A stretch of 64,000 nucleotides of DNA from Chloroflexota bacterium (GCA_016195815.1 JACPYX010000004.1:1-64000); one strand, 5' to 3'. Shown: positions 45,923 through 54,994, numbered from the stretch's first letter. The notes: a model not told the origin generated them from the sequence alone. A program made the numbers and translations.

Positions 45923-46627
45923 TTACGGGCCGGGAGTAGTTGGAGTGTCCGTTGGCGTGGGCGGGGCTGAAGTATTCGTTGGTGTTGCTTCTGCCACCTT
46001 GATCACGACAGTCAGGTTGGTGCCAAAGAATGCGCCTTGTTTGTTCATCATTCTCCAGGTGCCTGTTAGATCGCCGGATTTCGCGGGTGTGGTGAGATTC
46101 ACCGAAACCTCAACCTGCTCGCCCGGCGCGACAGTTTTTGTCAGCGCGGTGGCTGCGCCGCTCATGGCCTCGCCAAACCCAAACCCAATTTTGTAGCTCG
46201 TATCCCATGTGCATGTGCCGCTATTTTGCACCAGCCAGGTTTTGACGAAGGTCTGTCCGGGCGTCATGACGGTTCCATCAGGAATGGTAACATCACTGAC
46301 GAACGTGGAACTGTCACAACTCTGCACGGTCGCGACCGGGGAGGAATTGACGGAAGTCGGGAATGGAACTTGAGTCGCGGCGGTGGGTGATGCAAGCGGG
46401 AAAGTTGGAAATGGCGAAGTCGTGGGTGGGTTCAATGCTCGTTGTGTGGCCTGCTGGGCGGTAAACGTCTGTGCGGCTGCGGTGTAAATGTCATTAACGC
46501 TAAATGTAGCAGTTGGGGCGGCTTTGTTTGACGTTCCCCAGGCAAATATCGCGGCCATACCGAGGATAACAAGAATCGCTGCGACAGCCAAAAGAATATA
46601 TCTGTTTTTTGTATTTTGCATTTGCAT
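45923..46627 (-). CDS. Membrane-anchored protein with NBR1-type Ig-like domain
   Basis: 234 residues: an N-terminal signal-anchor (YILLAVAAILVILGMAAIFAW, helix of 19-21 residues), a Thr/Pro/Ser-rich linker (45-95), an Ig-like domain of the NBR1/four-Trp type (about 100-210, with WLVQNSGTCTWDTSY and GTWRMMN) and a Pro/Thr tail. Such domains are frequent in secreted Chloroflexota proteins and probably mediate protein contacts at the surface. AAGGAGGTTGTTTT precedes the ATG and TATAAT lies further upstream. Function unknown. Confidence 0.75.
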   Translation of the reverse strand: MQMQNTKNRYILLAVAAILVILGMAAIFAWGTSNKAAPTATFSVNDIYTAAAQTFTAQQATQRALNPPTTSPFPTFPLASPTAATQVPFPTSVNSSPVATVQSCDSSTFVSDVTIPDGTVMTPGQTFVKTWLVQNSGTCTWDTSYKIGFGFGEAMSGAATALTKTVAPGEQVEVSVNLTTPAKSGDLTGTWRMMNKQGAFFGTNLTVVIKVAEATPTNTSAPPTPTDTPTTPGP

Positions 46628-46813
46628 AAAACAACCTCCTTATTTGAGTTTGTTATTATAGACGAAAGGGCATCTCGAGTGTTCTGCGTTTTTTCGGGCT
46701 TTTTGCCATGATATACTTTGTACTAAAGACCACCCTGGTCTAAAAATTATTCTGTGCAACTTCTCAAATCCGGCGGGGTTATTTGTAGCAGACCTCGCCG
46801 GTAAGGTTTATCT

Positions 46814-47386
46814 GTGCCGGAACTTGAGTTCAACGAAGAAGAAGTTTTGTCACGCGCTTCACAGGGCGACCGCGAAGCATTTGGCCTGCTCTACGAACGT
46901 TATATTGACCGTATCTTCAACTATGTCTACTACCGGACCGGGAACCTGCATGATGCGGAGGATCTAACCGCCCGCGTTTTCCAGCGGGCGATGAATCACA
47001 TTCACAACTATACAGACCGCGGCGTCCCGTTCTCGGCATGGTTGTATCGCATCGCCCACAATCTGGTTGCGAACTGGCACAGGGACCGCAGCCGGCGGCA
47101 GGAAATTCCGCTTAACGATCTGCCGGTGATACAGTCAAAGGAAGACCATCCCGAAACAACGCTGGTGCATACCCAGGAACAGGAATCGCTTCTCAAGTTG
47201 ATCCGCCAGCTTCCGCCTGAAAGACAGACCCTGCTCATTCTCAAGTTTGTCGAGGACATGTCAAACGCAGAGATCGGTCAGATCATGGGGCGCAGTGAAG
47301 GGGCCGTCAAAAGTCTTTATCATCGAACGCTTTTGGCTTTGCGCGACGAAATTGGCGATCGGAATATTAACTTAGAAGGAGAATGA
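46814..47386 (+). CDS. ECF-type RNA polymerase sigma factor
   Basis: 190 residues with sigma-70 region 2 (FGLLYERYIDRIFNYVYYRT, DAEDLTARVFQRAM, FSAWLYRIAHNLVANWHRD) and region 4 (LPPERQTLLILKFVEDMSNAEIGQIMGRSEGAVKSL). It starts with GTG at 46814; no strong ribosome binding site is visible. degV follows after three bases and a small transmembrane protein comes third, which may be its anti-sigma factor. Target promoters are not evident. Confidence 0.93.
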   Translation: MPELEFNEEEVLSRASQGDREAFGLLYERYIDRIFNYVYYRTGNLHDAEDLTARVFQRAMNHIHNYTDRGVPFSAWLYRIAHNLVANWHRDRSRRQEIPLNDLPVIQSKEDHPETTLVHTQEQESLLKLIRQLPPERQTLLILKFVEDMSNAEIGQIMGRSEGAVKSLYHRTLLALRDEIGDRNINLEGE

Positions 47387-47389
47387 ACT

Positions 47390-48235
47390 ATGTTGAGAAT
47401 TGTGACCGACGGCGCCGCAGACATGCCCTCCGCGTGGGAAAAACAATTCGACATCCAGGTCATCCCCGTCAACATTCAGTTTGGCGATAAATCTTATCTT
47501 CAAAATGTAGACCTCGATAATGCAGGTTTCTATAAAATGGTGGACGAAACCAGGAAAATCCCCAAGACATCTCAACCATCTCCGCACCAGTTCGCCGAAT
47601 TTTATAAGAAAATTGCAGCGAAAGGGGATACGATCATTTCGATTCATGTAACCAGCAAACTCTCCGGCACTTATGCTTCCGCAGTTCAGGCTGCGGAGGA
47701 AGTGAAGGATATGTTCAAAGTTCTTCCGGTCGACTCGACGGTTGGTTCGATAGGCATCGGCTTTATGTGCCGCGAAGCCCGCAAGATGGGCCGCGCCGGT
47801 AAGAGCCCCGAAGAAATTGTGCAAGCATTGGAAGCAGTCCGTGCGCGCGTGCGCGCCATCTTTACGCTCAATACACTCGAATATGCCAAGATGAGCGGAC
47901 GGGTAGGCACATTGCAGGCGGCACTTGCCTCAGCCATGAATGTCAAGCCGATCGCAGTCCTGAAAGATGGCGTGCTTAACATGGCGGAAAGAGTCCGCAC
48001 ACGCAAAGCCTCGATTGCCCGCGTGATCGAAATAGCGGAAGAAGAGTTTGGAACCCAGCCTGTTTATCTGGGTGTGCTGCAGGCCAACGATACGCCTTCG
48101 GGCGAAGCATTGCTGGCTGAGGCAAAAAAACATTTCAATTGCCGGGGCGAAACCCCGTTGACCGATCTTTCGATTTCAGTAGCCGCCAATCTCGGGCCCG
48201 GAACAGTGGGCCTGGTGTTATACCCCGCAGAGTAA
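47390..48235 (+). CDS. DegV family fatty-acid-binding protein
   Basis: A 281-residue DegV/EDD-fold protein. In Gram-positive bacteria the family (FakB) presents fatty acids to the FakA kinase. IVTDGAADMP at the N-terminus, TSQPSPHQFAEFYKK and HVTSKLSGTY are the family ligand motifs. FakA is not in the window. AGAAGGAGAATGAACT precedes the ATG. Being between the sigma factor and the small membrane protein, it is in one operon and may serve as a regulator of membrane stress. Confidence 0.9.
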   Translation: MLRIVTDGAADMPSAWEKQFDIQVIPVNIQFGDKSYLQNVDLDNAGFYKMVDETRKIPKTSQPSPHQFAEFYKKIAAKGDTIISIHVTSKLSGTYASAVQAAEEVKDMFKVLPVDSTVGSIGIGFMCREARKMGRAGKSPEEIVQALEAVRARVRAIFTLNTLEYAKMSGRVGTLQAALASAMNVKPIAVLKDGVLNMAERVRTRKASIARVIEIAEEEFGTQPVYLGVLQANDTPSGEALLAEAKKHFNCRGETPLTDLSISVAANLGPGTVGLVLYPAE

Positions 48236-48258
48236 CTGACAAGAAATCACGAGGAAAA

Positions 48259-48534
48259 ATGAGCAAGCGCAAGATGACAATATCTCCCGAAACACCGTTG
48301 GATGAGATCGAATCGCATCTGGCCGGGACCCTCAAACCGGTCGCGCCTCCGAAGGGCTTTGTCCAACACCTGCGCGCACGAATCCATCTGCCGCACCGCG
48401 CAGAAATTGCCATACGCCTGCGCGATTGGCAAACGCTGGCGCTGGTCTTCGGCGGGGTCATCTCCGGCGGTTTGGTCATCCTGACTTTGGCGCGGGCCAT
48501 GTTCCATTTGTTTGGAAGAAGGAATGTAGGGTAA
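48259..48534 (+). CDS. Small single-helix membrane protein, putative anti-sigma partner
   Basis: 91 residues with a charged N-terminal part (PLDEIESHLAGTLKPVAPPK, then FVQHLRARIHLP) and one transmembrane helix near 60-80 (LALVFGGVISGGLVILTLA). The LxxxLxPVxPxxxFxxxLRxRL pattern recurs in small proteins encoded beside ECF sigma factors, so a sigma-binding role is inferred. There is no zinc-finger His-Cys motif. GAGGAAAA precedes the ATG at 48259; in-frame codons before it overlap degV. Confidence 0.65.
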   Translation: MSKRKMTISPETPLDEIESHLAGTLKPVAPPKGFVQHLRARIHLPHRAEIAIRLRDWQTLALVFGGVISGGLVILTLARAMFHLFGRRNVG

Positions 48535-48551
48535 GTTCGAGAAAGTTTTTG

Positions 48552-48590
48552 TAATAGGGACACGGCGAGGCCGTGTCCCTATTTTTTTTC
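48552..48590 (+). terminator. Strong terminator of the sigma factor operon
   Basis: A 14-bp perfect stem (AATAGGGACACGGC, loop GAG, complement) and eight T residues. On the minus strand the same hairpin follows the 110-residue gene. Confidence 0.92.
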
Positions 48591-48911
48591 CTTCGATAAT
48601 CTTTCGCACAACTTTCTCGCTTCTGAGATCAAATCCACATTCGCGGGCAGTTTGAATCCCTCGTCCACGCGCAGCGTCAAATAAACTGCGGACTGCTTGA
48701 TGTCCGCGCGAAGATGCGGATCTTCAGCGAGCAGATTTAGCAAATCGTACGCGCTTTGTGTCCGGATGATCTGTGCCTGCCGCGTAAAATATTCGCGTAT
48801 TGCAATGCCTGCCGCGCGCCGCGCGCAGACGCGCGCTTGTCCTTCGTTGCCGCGGGCGCGGGCTTGTTCGGCCCGCTCGAGTTCGTTTTGAATTTGCGTT
48901 TGCCAATCCAT
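48579..48911 (-). CDS. Small helical protein, HEPN-like
   Basis: 110 residues, predicted almost fully helical, rich in Ala, Arg and Glu. ARVCARRAAGIAIREYF resembles the ARxxARRAAxLAI helix of HEPN-like proteins, but the RNase RxxxxH motif is absent. The ATG at 48911 follows a TATAAT box by seven bases and lacks a ribosome binding site; its 3' end overlaps the terminator of the converging operon. Function unknown. Confidence 0.6.
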   Translation of the reverse strand: MDWQTQIQNELERAEQARARGNEGQARVCARRAAGIAIREYFTRQAQIIRTQSAYDLLNLLAEDPHLRADIKQSAVYLTLRVDEGFKLPANVDLISEARKLCERLSKEKK

Positions 48912-48924
48912 GAAACTGATTATA
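48912..48924 (-). promoter_or_regulatory. -10 box for leaderless small helical protein gene
   Basis: TATAAT at 48919-48924 on the minus strand, seven bases before the ATG. A divergent TATAAT on the plus strand (about 48935-48940) serves the S41 protease gene. Confidence 0.55.
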
Positions 48925-48967
48925 CCTTCGGCGTTATAATAAGCGAAATTTTTCAAAGGAGCAGATG

Positions 48968-51454
48968 ATGAAATTGCGTTTGTTTCAAGTAATTGCAATC
49001 TTGGTTGCGCTCAGCCTGGCGCTTGCGGCGTGCGCTCCCAAGAGTCGAACTGCCACGCCCGCGGCGACGGAAGTTCCGACTCAAGGCAGCGGGCCGAAGA
49101 TCATCACAGGAAACGTAACTTATACCAACACCTTCTTTACCGAAGGAGTGGCCGAGCCGGAGGTCATCCTTGAAGATCAGGGCGGCTTTGTGACCCGCAA
49201 CCGCAAGTTCGTGATCCCCGTGCAGTCGCAGGTGATTGGCGAGATTACATCTGACTTTTATAAATCACCTTTCACATACAGCCTTTCTTTGCCCGCCGAG
49301 CCGAATGGCACGTTGAATGATGTTAACCATGATGGCAAGAAAGATACGGGCGTCATGATTTTTGCCATCGCTTACTGGACCAATACCTGGGGCGACCCAT
49401 ATCTTGAACGCCGCGATCAGGGCGGCGGCGGATGGTCGTCGGCCTATGCCTCGACCAAGGTCAGCGATAACCGTGACTCTTATTTGGAAGTATACGGCGG
49501 CAAATATCTGGTCTACGCGCCGGACGACAAACAGCAATTTCCATCCGGCTTTGGGGCCGATAAAAAACTATTCACAGAAGACGACCCGATCATGGGCATC
49601 CCGGCGGGTTGGTCGGTGGTGGATTTGGATCAGACTCCCTTTGCCATTAACCGCTCGGAAAAACCGGCTATTGATCTCTATGAGCCGGAAAGCGCCGCGC
49701 TGGATGACTTTTCCAAATTATCTTACACTGACGCTTTCGACAAAATGGTCGAGAAGTTCAAAAAGGAATATGCCTGGACGGAATTGAAGAAGATTGATTG
49801 GGACGCCAAGGCCAAAGAGTTTCGTCCGCGTTTTGAAGAGGCCCTCAAGAACAACGATAAACACGCTTACGCGCTCGCATTGCGCGATTTTCTCTGGTCA
49901 ATCCCAGACACGCATGTTGGGTTCGACCAGTCACTGCTCAGAGACGACTTTACTACGGACACGGCAGGCGGCCTGGGCTTTGCCATGCGCGAGACGGATG
50001 ACGGCAAGATCATCGCCAACTTCGTTTTGAGCGGCGGCTCTGCCGATCAGGCCGGGATGAAGTGGGGCGCTGAGATACTTTCCTTGGATGGAAAGCCCAT
50101 CTCGGATGTTATTGATGCCACTGTCCCATGGTCGTCACCGTTCAGCAATCCGATCAATAAGCGCTTGCAGCAATTACGCTATGCGACCCGCTTCAAAATG
50201 GACAAAGGTCAGGTCGAGGTCAAGTTCAAGAATCCGGGCGGCGGCGAGCAGACGGCAAAATTGGCTGTCACCAATGAGCGCGATAGTTTTAACTTTTCCT
50301 CGTTTTATGCCGGCCAGCCGCCAACGTCATTGCCGGTTGAGTTCAACGTTTTGCCCAATGGCTTTGGCTATATCAAGGTCAATAGCTTTTTGGATAACGA
50401 CGTCCTTTCGATCCAGGTCTGGGAACGCGCCATTAAATATTTCAATGACAACCAGGTTCCGGGGGTGATCCTCGACATGCGCAACAACGGCGGCGGCAGC
50501 GGCTGGCTTGCAGATCAAATGGCCGCCTACTTCTTTGACAAAGAGATTGTCGTTGGTAATACGGCCTATTACAACAAGGGCAGCGGAGAGTTTTATATGG
50601 ACCCCGGCGATCAGGCCAGCATGATTCCGCCGCCGGCTAATCTTCAATATAGCGGACCGGTGGCGGTCATTGTCGGGCCGGCCTGCGCCAGCGCCTGTGA
50701 ATTTTTCTCATACGATATGACGATCAATGGCCGGGCCACTATCGTCGGCCAGTATCCGACCGAAGGCGCGGGCGGCAGTGTCGAAGATTTCATGATGCCT
50801 GAAAACATCCAGGTGCAGTTAACGATTGGGCGCGCGGTAGACGCGCAAGGCAATGTCCACCTAGAAGGCAAAGGCGTTGTGCCGACCATTAAAGTTCCGG
50901 TCACTGCCGAGACGCTCTTGAAGCAGGCTAACGGCGAAGATGTGGTGCTGGAAGCCGCCGAAAAAGTTGTCAGCCAGCCTCTTGGCGCGGGACTCACGCC
51001 CAGCGGCCCGCCCAAGATCGCCGACGCGGCGGCCGCGAAATCTGCGCTTTCGTCCGCGCCTTATCTCGAAGACAAAGCGCGCGAGAAATATAACGCCGCC
51101 GATTTTTCGAAACCCGGCACGCTGGCTTATACCGTTTCACTGGCCCAATCCGATCAGGTCATTTGGACTTCAGGCTGGTGTGCCACCACCAAAGATATCC
51201 TCGAAAGCAACTTCAAGGCTTTCAAATTTAAATTTGTCCTGGATGGACAGGATGTCTCCAGCCAGGCGCAGACCGTTGACGGTAAATCTGGCAGCCAGGA
51301 ATGCCGAAGCCTCTACTATGTTCTGACTGATTGGCCTGCGGGCGAACATCGTCTTACGACCACCGTTACATACACCAGCAAGATCAACGACGGCACAGCC
51401 GATTATGCTCCCGGCGATTACTCGCTTGATTACTCGGTTTACGTCAAGCCGTAA
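48968..51454 (+). CDS. S41 (C-terminal processing) peptidase lipoprotein
   Basis: 828 residues with a lipoprotein signal (LVALSLALAAC, Cys near residue 19) and a Thr/Pro-rich linker. A long N-terminal domain is followed by a PDZ-like part (GGLGFAMRETDDGKIIANFV, GGSADQAGMKWG) and the tail-specific protease core: VILDMRNNGGGSGWLADQM and the nucleophile Ser in GPACASACEFFSYD. The C-terminal 150 residues form another beta-rich domain. ATG 48968 is better spaced from AAAGGAG than 48965. The enzyme acts outside the membrane; its substrate is unknown. Confidence 0.87.
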   Translation: MKLRLFQVIAILVALSLALAACAPKSRTATPAATEVPTQGSGPKIITGNVTYTNTFFTEGVAEPEVILEDQGGFVTRNRKFVIPVQSQVIGEITSDFYKSPFTYSLSLPAEPNGTLNDVNHDGKKDTGVMIFAIAYWTNTWGDPYLERRDQGGGGWSSAYASTKVSDNRDSYLEVYGGKYLVYAPDDKQQFPSGFGADKKLFTEDDPIMGIPAGWSVVDLDQTPFAINRSEKPAIDLYEPESAALDDFSKLSYTDAFDKMVEKFKKEYAWTELKKIDWDAKAKEFRPRFEEALKNNDKHAYALALRDFLWSIPDTHVGFDQSLLRDDFTTDTAGGLGFAMRETDDGKIIANFVLSGGSADQAGMKWGAEILSLDGKPISDVIDATVPWSSPFSNPINKRLQQLRYATRFKMDKGQVEVKFKNPGGGEQTAKLAVTNERDSFNFSSFYAGQPPTSLPVEFNVLPNGFGYIKVNSFLDNDVLSIQVWERAIKYFNDNQVPGVILDMRNNGGGSGWLADQMAAYFFDKEIVVGNTAYYNKGSGEFYMDPGDQASMIPPPANLQYSGPVAVIVGPACASACEFFSYDMTINGRATIVGQYPTEGAGGSVEDFMMPENIQVQLTIGRAVDAQGNVHLEGKGVVPTIKVPVTAETLLKQANGEDVVLEAAEKVVSQPLGAGLTPSGPPKIADAAAAKSALSSAPYLEDKAREKYNAADFSKPGTLAYTVSLAQSDQVIWTSGWCATTKDILESNFKAFKFKFVLDGQDVSSQAQTVDGKSGSQECRSLYYVLTDWPAGEHRLTTTVTYTSKINDGTADYAPGDYSLDYSVYVKP

Positions 51455-51486
51455 GGCGTTCCATCGTTCATAACTTCAACTTGCAA

Positions 51487-51521
51487 AAATGGCCGAAGAC
51501 CTAAAAAGTCTTTGGCCATTT
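51487..51521 (+). terminator. Hairpin after the S41 peptidase gene
   Basis: AAATGGCCGAAGAC pairs with GTCTTTGGCCATTT (one G-U). The T-tract is weak and the -10 of the next gene follows at once. Confidence 0.55.
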
Positions 51522-51526
51522 GCTTA

Positions 51527-51538
51527 TATAATTGACTT
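51527..51538 (+). promoter_or_regulatory. -10 box for leaderless TPR gene mRNA
   Basis: TATAAT at 51527-51532, six bases, then the GTG start. Confidence 0.6.
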
Positions 51539-52945
51539 GTGTCCAAGCAAAACAGCGCCAGCTTTTTCGTTATTCTTTCAGTTATCTTCATCGCCGTATT
51601 TGCGCCCATTGTTTATAGCGGCTATACAGATTTTCGTTCTGCTCAGGATGCGGCCGCGCGATTCAGCTTCAGCGGTGCCGCGCAAAAATATGAATCAGCC
51701 GCGCGCAAACTTTTCTGGCGAAATGATCTATGGGAACAAGCCGGGCTTTCGGCCTATCGCGCACAATCCATGCGCGAGGCCATTCGCCTGCTGGAGATCG
51801 CCCGCCGAAAAAAATCTCTCTCTGCCAATGGCTGGTATGCGCTTGGCCTCGCCTACTGGACGAACGGCGATCACAAGGCGGCTTTATCTGTCTGGCAGTC
51901 TGGAATACAAGTTAATCCGATTTATGCGCCATTGTATGACCGCCTTGCCAGCGCGTATCACGAACAAGGCAATTATATTTCCGAGCAGGATGCGCTGACG
52001 AAACGTCTTGCGCTGGCAGATGACGCCTCGGCGCGTTATCGTCTTGGACTGCTTTTGACTCTATCCGATCCAAATCAATCCATCAAAGAATTGCTGGCCG
52101 CCTCTTCCCTGGACCCTCAATTTGATCCCGCTGTTCAGACTTTGCGCGCGGCTTTGAGCATCGCCGCCCTGGACAGCATCCCGTCTTCGCGGCTGATCAC
52201 CATTGGCCGCGGCCTCGGACTGGTCGAAGAGTGGGCGCTGGCTTCCAAGGCCTTCGAGTCAGCCGTCAGCGCAGACGGGAAAAACGCCGAGGCGTGGGCC
52301 TGGCTCGGCGAGGCGCGCCAGCAAACAGGTCAGGAGGGAAGCGAAGAGTTGAACAAGGCGCTGTCACTTGATCCGCGTGATTCGGTCGTGCGCGGGTTGC
52401 GCGGCCTATATTGGAAGCGTCAGGGAAATTATGCCGAGGCCTTGAACGAATATTTGTATGCCGCGCAGATCGAACCGGCTAATCCGGCCTGGCAGGTTTC
52501 GATTGGGGAGGCGTACACTCAGAATGGCGACCTTGTCTTGGCGCTGGCGGCTTATCAAAAAGCGACTGAACTCGCACCGTCTGATGCGGCCTATTGGCGA
52601 TTGCTGGCGATGTTTTCTGCGGACAATGGCGTGCAGATCATCGAACTTGGCCTGCCTGCCGCCAAGAAAGCTGTTGCGCTCGCGCCGAAAGATCCACTGA
52701 TGTTGGACGCGCTGGGATGGTCGTATCTCAATGCGGGCTATCTTTACAACGCGGAACAGACTTTGCTCAAAGCAGTTCAAACCGCGCCGGATTCTGCGCT
52801 CATTCACATTCATCTTGCCGAAACATATTTGCGAAAAGGCGATAATACGTCTGCGTTCAAGGAACTCAATCTCGCGCGTCAACTCGATGAGAATGGCCCG
52901 GTTGGCAAACTGGCGAGTCGAATACTGAAACAATATTTTCCGTAA
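51539..52945 (+). CDS. TPR-repeat protein, membrane anchored
   Basis: 468 residues with an N-terminal hydrophobic anchor (FVILSVIFIAVFAPIVY) and about ten tetratricopeptide-like helical pairs, for example AWAWLGEARQQTGQEGSEEL and LNEYLYAAQIEPANPAWQ. The start is GTG behind TATAAT with no ribosome binding site. TPR scaffolds bind proteins; the partner is unknown. The next gene is a small lipoprotein. Confidence 0.8.
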   Translation: MSKQNSASFFVILSVIFIAVFAPIVYSGYTDFRSAQDAAARFSFSGAAQKYESAARKLFWRNDLWEQAGLSAYRAQSMREAIRLLEIARRKKSLSANGWYALGLAYWTNGDHKAALSVWQSGIQVNPIYAPLYDRLASAYHEQGNYISEQDALTKRLALADDASARYRLGLLLTLSDPNQSIKELLAASSLDPQFDPAVQTLRAALSIAALDSIPSSRLITIGRGLGLVEEWALASKAFESAVSADGKNAEAWAWLGEARQQTGQEGSEELNKALSLDPRDSVVRGLRGLYWKRQGNYAEALNEYLYAAQIEPANPAWQVSIGEAYTQNGDLVLALAAYQKATELAPSDAAYWRLLAMFSADNGVQIIELGLPAAKKAVALAPKDPLMLDALGWSYLNAGYLYNAEQTLLKAVQTAPDSALIHIHLAETYLRKGDNTSAFKELNLARQLDENGPVGKLASRILKQYFP

Positions 52946-52979
52946 AGCAAGATGCCATCTTGTTCTGCGGGCAATCTGA

Positions 52980-52992
52980 TAAAATCGCTGTC
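52980..52992 (+). promoter_or_regulatory. -10 box for leaderless lipoprotein gene mRNA
   Basis: TAAAAT at 52980-52985 and seven bases to the ATG at 52993. Confidence 0.5.
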
Positions 52993-53637
52993 ATGCGTTC
53001 ACTTCATTCGCATCACGCTTTGTTCTTGATCCTGGCAATGTCCGTCTTTGCATGTGCCGCGCCTTTCTTTAGCGCGCCGGTCTCTTCCGGCGCGGCCCTT
53101 TTTAAAGATGATTTCTCTTCGCCAACTTCCGGCTGGGACCGCACCAGGTTTGCCGAAGGCATCATGGATTACGATAGCGGCGGATATCGGATTCTGGTCA
53201 ATGTGCCGCAGGTGAATTTTGTATCCACGCCGCGCAGGGACTTTGCCGATGTTCAAATCGAAGCGGACGCAGGCAGGCTGGCCGGGCCGGACGAGAATCG
53301 CATCGGCCTGATTTGCCGTTATCTTGCCAGCGATTATTATTTCTTTATCATCAGCAGTGACGGTTATTACGGTCTCGGAATATTTACCAAAGGCCGGGCC
53401 GTTTTGCTCGGTCAAAGCGAAATGCAATTCAGCGACAAGATCAATCAGGGCATGGCCGTCAATCGCCTGCGCGCGGATTGTAACGGCGACACGCTGACGT
53501 TTTATGCGAATGGAGCGCAATTAGCGCAAGTCCACGACCCAACATTGACGCACGGCGACTTCGGCCTGCTGGCAGGCACGTTCTCCCAACCCGGCGCGGA
53601 TATTGTGTTCGATAATTTTTCGGTGATAAAGCCATAG
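52993..53637 (+). CDS. Lipoprotein with LamG/DUF1080-like domain
   Basis: 214 residues. The signal peptide ends in SVFAC, so Cys19 or so is the lipidation site. DDFSSPTSGWDRTRFAEG and GLICRYLASDYYFFIIS with a final IVFDNFSVIKP are typical of beta-sandwich (concanavalin/3-keto-disaccharide hydrolase-like) domains of Chloroflexota lipoproteins. No catalytic residues can be named. An in-frame start at 52960 precedes the signal peptide and is rejected. Confidence 0.75.
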   Translation: MRSLHSHHALFLILAMSVFACAAPFFSAPVSSGAALFKDDFSSPTSGWDRTRFAEGIMDYDSGGYRILVNVPQVNFVSTPRRDFADVQIEADAGRLAGPDENRIGLICRYLASDYYFFIISSDGYYGLGIFTKGRAVLLGQSEMQFSDKINQGMAVNRLRADCNGDTLTFYANGAQLAQVHDPTLTHGDFGLLAGTFSQPGADIVFDNFSVIKP

Positions 53638-53638
53638 G

Positions 53639-53699
53639 AAACAGAGTAGAGATCAGAGAACAGTCGTTGATCTCCATTCTCTGTTCTCTCTTCTAATAA
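53639..53699. repeat. Inverted repeat before mtaB
   Basis: AGAGAACAG pairs with CTGTTCTCT, with GAGATCA/TGATCTC around. It may terminate the lipoprotein transcript but lacks a T-run. Confidence 0.45.
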
Positions 53700-53701
53700 C
53701 C

Positions 53702-54994
53702 ATGAAAGTCTACCTCGATACTCTCGGTTGCAGACTCAACCAATCTGAAATCGAATCCATGGCCCGCCAGTTTCGCGCCGCCGGACACGAGATCGTCGCG
53801 TCTGCCGCGGCGGCTGAGTTGGCTGTGGTCAACACCTGCGCCGTGACCAATGATGCCGCGTCCGATTCGCGCCGCAAGATTCGTCAGCTGTCGCAGGCGG
53901 GCGTCCATGAAATTATCGCCACCGGCTGCTGGTCAACGCTCAAGCCCAAAGAAGCATCTGCCCTTCCGAACGTTTTAAAAATTGTCCCTAATGACCGCAA
54001 AGATAGCCTCGTTACTGAAATTTTCAACGATCATCCTTCATCCTTCATCCCTCACCCTTCGACATTCGACCTCGAACCTTTGGCTCGTTCGCCTCTGCCC
54101 GGCCTGCACCGTCGCACGCGTGCCTTCATCAAGGCGCAGGACGGCTGCGATAATCACTGCACTTTTTGCATCACCACCGTGGCGCGCGGCGCAAGCCGTT
54201 CGCGCTCGCTGGCCGATGTGATCAATGATATTCAATTTGCACTCGCTGGCGGTGCAAAAGAAATCGTGCTGACCGGTGTGCATCTCGGTTCGTGGGGATA
54301 CGACTTTGGGAGTCACCTGCGCGACCTGGTCAAAACGATTTTGCGCGAAACAGATACACCGCGCCTGCGGCTCTCTTCGCTCGAACCGTGGGATTTGGAT
54401 GCCGGCTTTTTTTCGCTCTGGCAAGACAAACGTCTCTGCCCGCATTTTCACCTGCCGCTTCAAAGCGGATGTAAAGCGACACTCAAACGCATGGCGCGAA
54501 AAACGACGCCCGCTTCTTTCCGCGGCCTGGCAGCGGCCGCGCGTCAAGTCGTGCCGGACGCGGCCATCACAACCGACCTCATCGCAGGCTTTCCCGGTGA
54601 AACCGAATCTGAGTTCGCCGAGTCGCTGGACTTTGTGCGCGAGATGAACTTCGCGGGCGGGCATGCCTTCACCTATTCGCCGCGCCCTGGGACGGCGGCA
54701 ACGCGCCTCGCAGGCCAAATCCGGCCTGAGGTCCGCAAAGAACGGAACGCCGCGCTGCGCGAAGTTCTCGAAGAGTCCGCAAAATCCTATCGTCAAAAAT
54801 TCATCGGGCAGACTTTGTCCGTGCTGTGGGAATCGTCCACACAATTGACCGATCAAGGCTGGCAAATGGAAGGCTGGTCGGAAAATTATTTGCGCGTCGA
54901 AACCACCGCGCCGCACCCATTGTGGAACGAGATTTCAACTGTGCGATTGATTGCGATGGATCGCGATGTGATTTCAGGCGTGCTAACTTTCTAA
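53702..54994 (+). CDS. mtaB: tRNA t6A37 methylthiotransferase MtaB
   Basis: A radical-SAM enzyme adding a methylthio group to N6-threonylcarbamoyladenosine 37 of tRNA. The 430 residues have the UPF0004 domain with cysteines in LGCRLNQSE, NTCAVTND and ATGCWSTL, the radical-SAM motif CDNHCTFCI with its [4Fe-4S] cysteines and a C-terminal TRAM-like part. DTLGCRLNQSE and TTVARGASRSR favour MtaB over MiaB. Residues about 111-124 (HPSSFIPHPSTFDLEP) look like an inserted repeat. No ribosome binding site is visible before ATG. Confidence 0.9.
   Translation: MKVYLDTLGCRLNQSEIESMARQFRAAGHEIVASAAAAELAVVNTCAVTNDAASDSRRKIRQLSQAGVHEIIATGCWSTLKPKEASALPNVLKIVPNDRKDSLVTEIFNDHPSSFIPHPSTFDLEPLARSPLPGLHRRTRAFIKAQDGCDNHCTFCITTVARGASRSRSLADVINDIQFALAGGAKEIVLTGVHLGSWGYDFGSHLRDLVKTILRETDTPRLRLSSLEPWDLDAGFFSLWQDKRLCPHFHLPLQSGCKATLKRMARKTTPASFRGLAAAARQVVPDAAITTDLIAGFPGETESEFAESLDFVREMNFAGGHAFTYSPRPGTAATRLAGQIRPEVRKERNAALREVLEESAKSYRQKFIGQTLSVLWESSTQLTDQGWQMEGWSENYLRVETTAPHPLWNEISTVRLIAMDRDVISGVLTF

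Noticed and set aside
46724-46746. Palindrome AGACCACCCTGGTCT before the sigma factor gene as operator
   Set aside because: It is short (6-bp arms) and could equally be a weak hairpin; there is no second copy or clear promoter spacing to support an operator.
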